From positions 41,326-105,325 of the forward strand of contig JASHOR010000032.1 of the NCBI GenBank assembly GCA_030041005.1: 64,000 nucleotides of DNA, given 5' to 3'. This DNA comes from Xanthobacteraceae bacterium. Lineage in GTDB: Bacteria > Pseudomonadota > Alphaproteobacteria > Rhizobiales > Xanthobacteraceae. The notes beneath the pieces were generated by a model that worked only from the letters and a program-made list of their open reading frames with translations, did no database searches and was not told the DNA's origin. Made by a program: the position numbers and the translations under genes. Below are positions 8,466 through 16,510 of this stretch, in pieces (position 1 is the first letter of the stretch; every line of letters starts with the position of its first letter).

Positions 8466-9230
8466 TCAGCCCCGCCAGTTCGCGTCGATTGCATCGAGCA
8501 TGCGCAAGTAGGCCGGCCAATCCGCCGCCCCGCGGCCTGAATCGTGATGCCCGTACTGGCGCGCGGTCTTCTCGCAAATCTCGGCCGGAATTTCGATCAA
8601 CGCGCTGCCGGTCGCCTCCATCTTCAACTGAATCCGTGCAGCCTCGATCAGCGATTTCATCAATACAAAGGCCTCACGCGCGCTTCTACCCACCGTAAGC
8701 AGCCCGTGATTGCGCATGATCAGCGCGCGATTGTTTCCGAGTGCCTTGTTGATGCGTTCGCGCTCGCCGAAATCCTCGGTGATGCCCTCATAATCGTGAT
8801 ATCCAACCCGGTTGTAGAAGCGAACAGCCGGCTGGGCGACCATGCGCAAGCCGTGCTTCAATCCCGAAATCGCCATCCCGATCTCAGTATGGACGTGGAC
8901 AGCACAGTTCACGTCCGGTCGGGCCGAAAGCACGCCGCCATGCAGAGTGAAACCCGGCCGGTTGACGCCGGCGGACTCGTTGAGGTCATCGTCCATGCTC
9001 ACTTTGACGAGATTTGCCGGCGTGACCTCCTCATAGAGGAGCTCGTGCCGCTTGATGAGAAACTTGCGTTCCTCGCCCGGCACCCGCAGCGAGGAATGGT
9101 TGTATATGACATCGCCCCAACCGTAATGCGCAACCAGCCGGTAAACGGCGGCGAGATCGACGCGCGCTTGCCATTCGGCGGGCGAGACGACCGGTCGATC
9201 GGTGGTAGCGGGCTTGACATGCGTATTCAT
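8466..9230 (-). CDS. class II aldolase/adducin family protein
   Basis: The 254-residue protein has the class II aldolase fold (L-fuculose-phosphate aldolase/adducin head). Zinc ligands are seen in CAVHVHTEIGMAISG, and a third His in IMRNHGLLTVGRSAREA, with the phosphate/substrate loop VIYNHSSLRVPGEE near the N-terminus. Family members cleave or decarboxylate phosphorylated or free hydroxy-acids; bacterial adducin-like homologues are often of unknown substrate. The start MNTHVKPATT at 9230 is preferred because the upstream 20 residues of the ORF are Cys/Gly-rich and unlike the family. The gene lies on the strand opposite the following GGDEF-EAL gene, with a 188-base divergent spacer. Confidence 0.85.
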   Translation of the reverse strand: MNTHVKPATTDRPVVSPAEWQARVDLAAVYRLVAHYGWGDVIYNHSSLRVPGEERKFLIKRHELLYEEVTPANLVKVSMDDDLNESAGVNRPGFTLHGGVLSARPDVNCAVHVHTEIGMAISGLKHGLRMVAQPAVRFYNRVGYHDYEGITEDFGERERINKALGNNRALIMRNHGLLTVGRSAREAFVLMKSLIEAARIQLKMEATGSALIEIPAEICEKTARQYGHHDSGRGAADWPAYLRMLDAIDANWRG

Positions 9231-9418
9231 TGGGCCGGTTCCTCCGCATAAAACCTTACCATAGCATGCTGGACTGAGCGGCGAAATCAATCCGCAACGA
9301 TAAGTTTTAACCCTTTCCTATCTACGTTCGAATTGTCCGGCGCCGTGGAATAAAGAATTGAAAGCGTTGCGGGCTAGGTTGCCGCCCACTTCGTGTGTGG
9401 CGGATCGTTCAGTTCCCG

Positions 9419-12064
9419 ATGAAATTGCACGTTGCCCAGTTGCCGAGGCTGATTGCGGAGCGAAGAAGCTCCGCAATCCTCGGCGTTCTCATAATCGTCA
9501 TTCTCTGGGTAGGCGTCTTCCTCAAATACGCGGAAGATGTGCACAGCGATCTTCTCGACGCCGTGCGCAGTGATCGAAGCTATGCCATGGTCTTTGAGGA
9601 GAACGTTCTTCGAACGATCGGGCAAGTCGACAATACGTTGCTGTACTTGCGCCGCGCCGTCGAAACCGAGGAGGGCGTGAAGGATTACAACAGCATTGCG
9701 CGCTCCACCGATATCTTGAGCGATATCATCGTCCAGGTCGCCATCATCAACGCGCATGGTAAACTGCTCGCATCCAATGTCGGGCCGGATCCGACGGTTC
9801 AGATCGATCTGAGTGATCGCCCGCACTTCAAGGCGCACCTTCACAACCCGAAGGACTTTCTGTACATCAGCCCGCCGATGATCGGACGGGTCAGCGAGAA
9901 ATGGTCCATCCAGCTCTCCAGACGGTTTTTAAAGCGCGACGGCAGCTTCGGCGGCGTCGTCGTCGCTTCGCTCAATCCGGAGCACTTCACCAATTTCTAC
10001 GATAAGGTGGACTTTGCGTCGTCGGGCTCGATTGCGCTGGTCGGCGATGACGGCGTGGTCCGCTCGGCCGGCGGCCAGTCCAGCGAGTTGCAGATGGGTC
10101 AGAACATCCGCGGCACCAAGCTGTTCGCCCGGATGCAGAGCGCCCTCAACAGCACCTTCGAAGAGCGCGACAACAAAACAGGAAAGATCCATCTGTTTGC
10201 TCTGCGCAAAGTCAGCCGCCAGCCGCTTTGGGTCTGCGTCAGTGTCGACCGCAACGAGGTGCTCGCAAACTCGTGGGCCAATCTGCGGCTCGATTGCATC
10301 GCCGCGGCTCTGCTCAGCTTCATCATCCTGGCGGCCATGGAGCGCATTTTGCGGACGGAAGCTGCGGCCAGGCAAAAATCGAACCAGCTCGAGCTCACGC
10401 TCGAGAGCATGAGCCAGGGCATCATGCTCGTAACCAAGGACCTGGAAATTCCGATCATCAACAAGAAATGCGGGCAGCTTCTCAAATTACCCGACGCGTT
10501 CGTCAAAAACCCGCCGCGTTTCGATCGACTGGTAGAATATAAGCGATCCCAGCTCTCCGGCACGACGGCTGAACCGATGGCAGCCTGGGACTTCAATACG
10601 CTGTTTGCGCCGCGGGCACACCCGATCGACGAATGGACAATGCCCGATGGAGCGGTGCTCGAGGTTCGCAATGGGCACCTGCCCGACGGCGGTGTGGTGC
10701 AGACCTTTACCGACATCACCAAACGCGTACAGGCCGAGGCGCACATCGCCCGATTGGCTTCGGAAGATTCGCTGACCGGCCTGCTCAATCTTCGCGGTTT
10801 CCGTTCGGCGCTGGCGGAAATTCTGCATCAGAATGCGGCGGCGGCCGATATGCCGGACCACGTCGAGTACGCGGTGCTGTTCCTTGACCTCGACCGTTTC
10901 AAGGTGATCAACGACACGCTGGGCCATCGCATCGGCGATCTGTTGCTGCAGGAAACGGCGCAGCGTTTGGGCGCCTTGCTGCAACCGGCCGATGTCCTGG
11001 CCCGCCTCGGCGGCGATGAGTTCGCCGTCATTGCCCGTTCCGTAAAAACGCGCAAGGCGCTCGACAAGCTTGCCAGCCGGCTGATCAATGCGATCCGCGA
11101 GCCGTTCGATCTCGCCGGGCACCATGTGCGCACGACCATCAGCATCGGCATCGCGGTAAGCCCCGCCGATGCGGGCAGCGCCGAGGACCTGGTGGTGGCT
11201 GCGGACCTCGCGCTCTATGCCGCAAAGGAGCGAAACCGCAACAGCTACGAGTTCTATCAAGCCTCAATGACCAAGGAGCTGCTCGATCGCCGCGAGATCG
11301 AGATGGACCTTCGCGAAGCCATAGAACGCAACGAGCTGGAGCTTTATTATCAGCCGATCGTCAGCCTGCAAGACGACAGCGTCATCGGGGTCGAGGCGCT
11401 TGCCAGATGGAGGCATCCAACCAAAGGGTTCATACCTCCATCGCAATTCATCCCGGTGGCGGAAGATACCGGGCTGATAAATCGGATTGGCGAATGGGCG
11501 CTAGCCGAGGCTTGCCGCAAGATCGTTCAATTGCCCGGCGAAGTCAGCCTCGCGGTCAACCTCTCGCCGGTGCAGTTTGCGGCGCCCGACCTCGTCGCCG
11601 TCATCCAAAGGGCGCTCGCCGCCAGCGGACTGGAGCCGCAGCGCCTTGAACTCGAAATCACCGAGAGCCTGCTGCTCGAAAATAGCGAGCACATCCTCTC
11701 CATTCTGCGCCGCCTGCGGCAGCTCGGCGTCCGCATTGCGCTGGACGATTTCGGGACCGGTTATTCCTCCTTGAGCTATCTGCGGAAATTCCCGCTGGAC
11801 AAGATCAAGATCGATCGCAGCTTCGTCACCGACATGGCGTCGCAGAGCGATCAGGTTGCCATCGTACAAGCGCTGCTCAATATCGCCCGGGCGCTCGGGA
11901 TGACGGTAACCGCCGAGGGAGTCGAGAGCGCGATTCAGAAGGACTTCCTCAGGGCTCTGGGATGCGACAACGCCCAGGGCTTTCTGTTCGGCAAACCGGT
12001 CCCGTTCGATCAGCTCGCCGCTCTCCTCGCCGATCGTCCCGCGAGAAAGTTCATGGCGGCGTGA
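9419..12064 (+). CDS. membrane-anchored GGDEF-EAL protein with periplasmic sensor domain
   Basis: The roughly 881-residue protein is built as a cytoplasmic lead, TM1 (ILGVLIIVILWVGVFL), a periplasmic PDC/dCache-like sensor of about 250 residues, TM2 (IAAALLSFIILAAMERIL), a PAS-like region, then GGDEF and EAL domains. The cyclase motif LGGDEFAV is intact. The phosphodiesterase domain shows VEALARWRHP, NLSPVQFA, ITESLLLEN, LDDFGTGYSSLSYL and IKIDRSFV, so both activities on cyclic-di-GMP look possible. The ORF starts at GTG 9395, but ATG 9419 (MKLHVAQLPR) is as likely; choice affects eight residues. It probably couples an extracytoplasmic signal to motile/sessile behaviour. A single-gene transcript is suggested by converging and diverging neighbours. 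Confidence 0.92.
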   Translation: MKLHVAQLPRLIAERRSSAILGVLIIVILWVGVFLKYAEDVHSDLLDAVRSDRSYAMVFEENVLRTIGQVDNTLLYLRRAVETEEGVKDYNSIARSTDILSDIIVQVAIINAHGKLLASNVGPDPTVQIDLSDRPHFKAHLHNPKDFLYISPPMIGRVSEKWSIQLSRRFLKRDGSFGGVVVASLNPEHFTNFYDKVDFASSGSIALVGDDGVVRSAGGQSSELQMGQNIRGTKLFARMQSALNSTFEERDNKTGKIHLFALRKVSRQPLWVCVSVDRNEVLANSWANLRLDCIAAALLSFIILAAMERILRTEAAARQKSNQLELTLESMSQGIMLVTKDLEIPIINKKCGQLLKLPDAFVKNPPRFDRLVEYKRSQLSGTTAEPMAAWDFNTLFAPRAHPIDEWTMPDGAVLEVRNGHLPDGGVVQTFTDITKRVQAEAHIARLASEDSLTGLLNLRGFRSALAEILHQNAAAADMPDHVEYAVLFLDLDRFKVINDTLGHRIGDLLLQETAQRLGALLQPADVLARLGGDEFAVIARSVKTRKALDKLASRLINAIREPFDLAGHHVRTTISIGIAVSPADAGSAEDLVVAADLALYAAKERNRNSYEFYQASMTKELLDRREIEMDLREAIERNELELYYQPIVSLQDDSVIGVEALARWRHPTKGFIPPSQFIPVAEDTGLINRIGEWALAEACRKIVQLPGEVSLAVNLSPVQFAAPDLVAVIQRALAASGLEPQRLELEITESLLLENSEHILSILRRLRQLGVRIALDDFGTGYSSLSYLRKFPLDKIKIDRSFVTDMASQSDQVAIVQALLNIARALGMTVTAEGVESAIQKDFLRALGCDNAQGFLFGKPVPFDQLAALLADRPARKFMAA

Positions 12065-12083
12065 CGGCCGCTTCCCAACCCGA

Positions 12084-13067
12084 TTACAATTTGCCTGCCG
12101 CTGATCGCCGCGCCAACGGGTCGTCGGCGATCGGCCCGCTTGCCGACGAAGTCGCGTTCGCCGCCGCTCGGTGGGCCTCGCTGAAGAGCAGGACCAGGCC
12201 CGAAGCGACGACGATGGCGGACCCGGCGACCAACGCAAGCGTCGGCACGTCCCCCCAAACGAGGAACCCGATGATCGCCGACCATACCAGAACGAAGTAG
12301 TAGAACGGCGACACGGCCGTCGCCGGCGCGGCGTGCAGCGCCTTGGTCCACAGATATTGCGCAACTGCGTTGACGATCCCCATCGACAAGAACAGCAATC
12401 CATCTTCGAAGCCTGGCCAACGGAAGCCGAACAACAGCAGCCCGGCATGCAGGACCGCCAGCGTCGCCATCTGCCACATCAACAGCGTGTTGGCCGACTC
12501 GGTCTTGCTCATCCCGCGAACGGCCACAATCACACTGCCGTACATCACCGCGTTGGCGAGCGCGAACAAGGCCCCCAACTGGAACGTGCCCGCACCTGGC
12601 CTGACCACGATCAGAACGCCGATAAAGCCGACAAACAACGCGCCCCAGCGCGCCAGCCCGGGCCGCTCCTTCAGCCAGATGACGGACACAAGCGCAGAGA
12701 ACAACGGCGCCGAGAAAGTGATGGCGACGGCGCCTGCCAGCGGCATCATGCTGAAGGCGAGGACGGTGAACGTCTGCGAAACCGCTTGCGACGCGCCGCG
12801 GGCGATATGAGCATAAACGCGTCGCGTCGCAAACACGGAGACGCCCGTCGCCGGCAGCACGAATGCCGCGCACACGACGAGCGAAGACAGCGAACGCCCG
12901 AACATCACCTCGCCGACCGGATATATTCCAACCAGCCATTTACTGAGGCCGTTCGAGATCGCGAACATGACCGTCGCGCCGATCATCAGCGCGATCCCGC
13001 GTACGATTTGGTCACTCGGCCGTGCGGCTGCGGCGTACTGCATTGGGATGCGTTCGATGAGCGCCAT
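12084..13067 (-). CDS. DMT-family (EamA) transporter
   Basis: The 327-residue membrane protein has ten predicted helices in two EamA repeats, with segments such as ALMIGATVMFAISNGLSKWL, LAFSMMPLAGAVAITFSAPL and AVSPFYYFVLVWSAIIGFLV. This is the drug/metabolite transporter superfamily, usually exporters of amino acids or small metabolites. The frame is open to 13097, which would overlap the preceding pxpC gene by 14 bases; ATG 13067 (MALIERIPMQ) leaves a 16-base gap. It is the last gene of a minus-strand unit with pxpB and pxpC, so glutamate or pyroglutamate-related transport is possible but unproven. Confidence 0.85.
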   Translation of the reverse strand: MALIERIPMQYAAAARPSDQIVRGIALMIGATVMFAISNGLSKWLVGIYPVGEVMFGRSLSSLVVCAAFVLPATGVSVFATRRVYAHIARGASQAVSQTFTVLAFSMMPLAGAVAITFSAPLFSALVSVIWLKERPGLARWGALFVGFIGVLIVVRPGAGTFQLGALFALANAVMYGSVIVAVRGMSKTESANTLLMWQMATLAVLHAGLLLFGFRWPGFEDGLLFLSMGIVNAVAQYLWTKALHAAPATAVSPFYYFVLVWSAIIGFLVWGDVPTLALVAGSAIVVASGLVLLFSEAHRAAANATSSASGPIADDPLARRSAAGKL

Positions 13068-13083
13068 TCTCAGGTTGCCCGGC

Positions 13084-14121
13084 TCATGCCGCGGCATCGT
13101 GGACGCCGCTGATGAGGTTGCACTCGAAGAGCGGCGCCGCAGCGAGCGGCGGCCTCACGGGGACGATCTTTTCGCCGATGCGATCCAATGCGGCGGCAAG
13201 GTCCCGGCGGGCCTCTGCGGCGTGTTCCGCGGTTACGGACGCGAACGCGATCTTCGCCCCGATGGGCAACCGGCCGATCGCGGGGAGGTCCGCCGAAATG
13301 ACAGTGGCAATCTTCGGATAACCGCCGGTCGTCTGATGATCGGCCAACAGCACCATCGGCTGACCGCTCCCGGGCACCTGAATTGACCCGGTCACGATGG
13401 CATCTGACACAATATTGAATCCGCGCCGGGCGCGGATCGGGCTGCCTTGAAGGCGTATGCCCATGCGATTCGATCCGGCACTGACTTCATATTCGGAGAC
13501 CAGAAACCTCTTGATCTCGTCATCGGAGAAATAATCGCTTTGCGGACCAAGCATGACTCGGAAACGGCCGGGGGGAACCAGATCCAAGCTATCGATGCGA
13601 CATTCATTGCGCTCGGTTGCGGTCGCGCAGCGAAGCGGCAGGATGTCACCGGCCGTCAGCGCGCGGCCTTGCCAACCGCCGATCCGGCCGCGGCTGTCGG
13701 TGGCGACGCTGCCGAGCACGGCCGCAACCGCGAAGCCGCCCTCCACGGCGATGTACAAGCTTGATCCCGTCTTCAGCGAGCCGACGCGAACGACCTGACC
13801 GCGCCGCAGGCGAACGCTTTGCATGAGAGCAATCGCGTGGCCGCGGTCGCTGGCCGCATCGTCGAGAACCTCGACGGTTGCTTCGGTGCCGACAAAAGCC
13901 AGGCGCGCATCCTCGGCTTCGATCACGAATGTCGGCCCGACATAGAGCGCCTCCAGGGCTCCGAGATTCGCCGGATTGCCGACGAGCGCGTTCGCCGCCC
14001 GAAACGATACCGGATCGAGAGCCCCTCCGGTGGAAACGCCCAGCCGCTGGAAGCCGTGGCGCCCAAGGTCTTGAATGGTCGTCGACAACCCAGGCGAGAG
14101 GATGCGCAACGCCGGATTCAT
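13084..14121 (-). CDS. pxpC: 5-oxoprolinase subunit C (biotin-dependent carboxyltransferase family)
   Basis: The 345-residue protein starts MNPALRILSPGLSTTIQDLG and contains GFQRLGVSTGGALDPVSFRAAN, the typical opening of PxpC/KipA/AHS2 proteins. Later segments RVMLGPQSDYFSDDEI, NRMGIRLQGSPI and VPGSGQPMVLLADHQTTGGYPKIATVI are family landmarks. With PxpA and PxpB it cleaves 5-oxoproline (pyroglutamate) to glutamate using ATP; alone, KipA homologues modulate histidine kinases. It overlaps the upstream pxpB stop/start by four bases (ATGA), consistent with a complex. PxpA (LamB/YcsF family) is not present in this window. Confidence 0.88.
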   Translation of the reverse strand: MNPALRILSPGLSTTIQDLGRHGFQRLGVSTGGALDPVSFRAANALVGNPANLGALEALYVGPTFVIEAEDARLAFVGTEATVEVLDDAASDRGHAIALMQSVRLRRGQVVRVGSLKTGSSLYIAVEGGFAVAAVLGSVATDSRGRIGGWQGRALTAGDILPLRCATATERNECRIDSLDLVPPGRFRVMLGPQSDYFSDDEIKRFLVSEYEVSAGSNRMGIRLQGSPIRARRGFNIVSDAIVTGSIQVPGSGQPMVLLADHQTTGGYPKIATVISADLPAIGRLPIGAKIAFASVTAEHAAEARRDLAAALDRIGEKIVPVRPPLAAAPLFECNLISGVHDAAA

Positions 14122-14852
14122 GCCGCCGCTCCAACAAATTCGTCTGCCGGCTCTATTCTGAAATCGGCTTGCGCCGCCTTGGCGCTGAGCTTTTCATGTT
14201 CGCTGGCGGACACCGGCACCAAGGCGACCTTGTCTCCAGGAGACATGAGCGCAGTGGCGCGGACATGATTCCATAGCGGAATCGGGCAGCACCCGATCAC
14301 GTGCCAGCCGCACGGAGTCTCCAGCGGAAACACGCACGACATGCTCCCCGCGATCGCAACTGAACCGGCGGGAATCTTCGTCCTCGGCGTCTCGAGCCGG
14401 TCGAGCGCCAACTCGCGCGGTACCTCGCCCATATACGCCTGGCCGGGGAGGAAGCCGAGCATATAGACGTGATAAAGCGGCGCGCTGTGGCGTTCGATCA
14501 CTTGCCGCTTCGACAGCCCGGCACGCCGAGCGACATCGTGCAGGTCGATGGCGAAGCTCTCGTCATAGCACACGGGCAAACGCCACAGATGGCCGGCGGC
14601 ATCGTTCGTTTTGAGATCTTTCATCCGATCGTCGATCCGTTCGGCGAGCGACGCCGCTGAGATCGCGAGCGGTTCATAATGGATCAGCAGCGAGCGGAAG
14701 GTGGGAACGGTTTCCACCACTCCCTCGATGCGATCCGCATCGAGAGAGTGGGCGAGCGAGAGCACGGCGCCGTTGAGCCTGCGGTCGATGCAGTCGCCGA
14801 ACTCGACAACCAGAGCCGTATCGCCGGCCGGAAGCACCCTGTAATCGTACAT
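14118..14852 (-). CDS. pxpB: 5-oxoprolinase subunit B
   Basis: The 244-residue product matches PxpB/KipI/AHS1: it begins MYDYRVLPAGDTALVVEFGD, and carries HSAPLYHVYMLGFLPGQAYM and IPAGSVAIAGSMSCVFPLET, the strongest family blocks, followed by GWHVIGCCPIPLW. The ORF track extends to 15500 as 460 residues, but the extra N-terminal half is Arg/Ala-rich out-of-family sequence that overlaps the neighbouring gene, so ATG 14852 is chosen. It is translationally coupled to pxpC by a 4-base overlap. Without PxpA in the window the enzyme may be completed in trans. Confidence 0.88.
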   Translation of the reverse strand: MYDYRVLPAGDTALVVEFGDCIDRRLNGAVLSLAHSLDADRIEGVVETVPTFRSLLIHYEPLAISAASLAERIDDRMKDLKTNDAAGHLWRLPVCYDESFAIDLHDVARRAGLSKRQVIERHSAPLYHVYMLGFLPGQAYMGEVPRELALDRLETPRTKIPAGSVAIAGSMSCVFPLETPCGWHVIGCCPIPLWNHVRATALMSPGDKVALVPVSASEHEKLSAKAAQADFRIEPADEFVGAAA

Positions 14853-14896
14853 GAGTGGCGCCCCTACTGAATTCTGGGATGGCCAATCAGCACGCT

Positions 14897-15808
14897 TCAA
14901 AGGGCGGCCGGTTCGGACGGATCGTGTTTCGACTCCGCAGTCACGCGCTCGGCCGGCAGGAACCAGGGCTTGACGCTGACGCCGCGGCGCAACGAGTACA
15001 TGTAGAAGATCGGCAATTGACGCGGGAACAGCGCCCGCAGCTCGCTGCCGTTGAAGGTGACGAAGATCGAGCCGGGAAACGCGCGCTCGACGGCGCGCTG
15101 CTCGACCAAATTCATCCGCAAATAAGTCAGCGCACCTTCCTGCACCGTGGCAGAGCCCCGATACCATTTCCGCGCGCTGACAATCAGCTTGTCCAGGATC
15201 TCGGACGAGACCGATGCTTCCGCCGCGGCCGGTGCCGCCGTTATCCCGGATGATTTGACGAGATGACCAAGCAGACACGTATCGAACCCGCGCTGCTCGG
15301 CCAATTTTTTGACCTCGTCGAAGTATTGCTGCATGTCGTGGCGGCGATGCCCGTTCAACTCGGCATGGGTGTCGGTTAGGATCAGCGTCATCGCCGCACC
15401 GGGCGCATAGACCCCGGCAACACGCGACGCCAAAACGGAAAGGAAATCGAGACACTGCAGCTCGGGCTCGCCCGCCCAGCACCGAGGGCCTTTGCCCCAA
15501 TAGAGCACGAAATGCACAGCCTCTCGCGCCGCGACTGCATCCGCAATTGCACGTAACATCAACTGCGTATCGGACGGCTGCTCGCGCTTGAATGCCCAGG
15601 TATTGAAGGCGCGCAGCACTCCTTCAGCGCTTGCCCCGATGTCCCGTTCCGCCTTTGCCGGCGATTTGGACGCCGGGCGGGATGGATGGAGCAGTTTGTA
15701 GTTGTTGAAGGAGGGTCGATCAGGATTCGAAATGGCGGATTTTGATCCAAATTCCTGCGCGAACGATAGCGCCGCCACGCTACCGTCATACGCAACGCCA
15801 CTTGCCAT
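14897..15808 (-). CDS. uncharacterised protein, possibly distant DIT1/PvcA (isonitrile synthase)-like
   Basis: I do not recognise this 303-residue protein (start MASGVAYDGS at 15808; the ORF is open to 15868). It has no signal peptide or membrane segment. A central block HFVLYWGKGPRC, then FLSVLASRVAGVYAPGA, TLILTDTHAELNG and YFDEVKKLAEQRG recalls, in order and spacing, the PvcA/IsnA/Dit1 isonitrile-synthase family, where a P.KSPN motif precedes FL..L..RI..VYAPGA and a SDG motif. The C-terminal part contains TFNGSELRALFPRQLPIFYM and VKPWFLP. The resemblance is from memory and low in identity, so the assignment is tentative. It lies 44 bases upstream of pxpB on the same strand. A TTAA-N7-TTAA box sits about 40 bases before the chosen start. 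Confidence 0.6.
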   Translation of the reverse strand: MASGVAYDGSVAALSFAQEFGSKSAISNPDRPSFNNYKLLHPSRPASKSPAKAERDIGASAEGVLRAFNTWAFKREQPSDTQLMLRAIADAVAAREAVHFVLYWGKGPRCWAGEPELQCLDFLSVLASRVAGVYAPGAAMTLILTDTHAELNGHRRHDMQQYFDEVKKLAEQRGFDTCLLGHLVKSSGITAAPAAAEASVSSEILDKLIVSARKWYRGSATVQEGALTYLRMNLVEQRAVERAFPGSIFVTFNGSELRALFPRQLPIFYMYSLRRGVSVKPWFLPAERVTAESKHDPSEPAAL

Positions 15809-15846
15809 AGCCTCACCGCACCAAATTAACGATCTGTTGAGGATGA

Positions 15847-15861
15847 TTAAGAGCCCGTTAA
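15847..15861. promoter_or_regulatory. CtrA-like box TTAA-N7-TTAA
   Basis: The sequence TTAAGAGCCCGTTAA matches the alphaproteobacterial CtrA consensus TTAA-N7-TTAA exactly. It lies in an AT-rich island (about 15820-15900) that also contains TTAACGAT at 15826 and further TTAA tetramers at 15871, 15878 and 15888. It is 39 bases upstream of the preferred start of the uncharacterised gene at 15808. TTAA clusters are rare in such GC-rich DNA, but CtrA binding is an inference from consensus only. Confidence 0.4.
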
Positions 15862-15868
15862 AGGTCAA

Positions 15869-16510
15869 TCTTAATCGTTAAGAAAGGTTAACCCGATCAT
15901 GACAATCGTAAGATCAACACAACTCACCACAACTAATGCTTGCGCGAAAATGCTCTGAATCCAACGATGCCGGCCGCCCGATCGGAAACAGACCGGCGAA
16001 TGCCTGTCCCTTCTCTCGCGGGAGCGAGTTGGCCTTGGCGTTGACGAAATCCTCCGTTCTCGTCTTGCAGTGGATGGGCAAGAAAACAAAAACGTCTCGA
16101 CAACGAGTAGGCACGAGCAGCCATCTCTCTCGTACATCCGTTGAGCATCTTGTTTCCGTCATGAAAGATTTTCACGCACGAAGATTAGGTGCGCTCTGCG
16201 AGACGACGTTCGCGCGCTTGTCGACCAACCTCACCCGACGTTGCGACGCCAAACACAGAGACATTTGCCATCGCGGACGCCCACGCTTGGCCGAGGCGCC
16301 GACGACGGCTCAATCCGTTGCCGGAAACACGGCGAACGTCAAACCGCGTCGAGCGCCCGGCGTTGCCGTGCGGACGTTGCACACTATATTTTTGGGGTCC
16401 GCTCCCCTCTGGCATTCTTGATGTCGTGAGGGCAAACTGACTGGATTTCCGGCAGGCATTCGCTGGGGAAAACGCTCGATTTTCCCGATCCTGCCTTGGA
16501 GGCCTGCGCA
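15869..16510. other. gene-free stretch of about 640 bases
   Basis: No convincing gene is present between the divergent starts of the uncharacterised protein and the indolepyruvate oxidoreductase. The longest frames here (15936-16421 plus, 15871-16137 minus) are low in recognisable structure, Arg/Ser-rich and overlap each other. The left 80 bases are AT-rich and TTAA-rich and probably form a promoter for the minus-strand gene. The right end holds the GGAGG ribosome-binding site of the plus-strand gene. I see no tRNA or clear hairpin. Confidence 0.6.

Noticed and set aside
15936-16421. Plus-strand ORF of 161 residues in the large spacer
   Set aside because: No ribosome-binding site, no hydrophobic or domain pattern, and overlapping minus-strand frames of similar quality.
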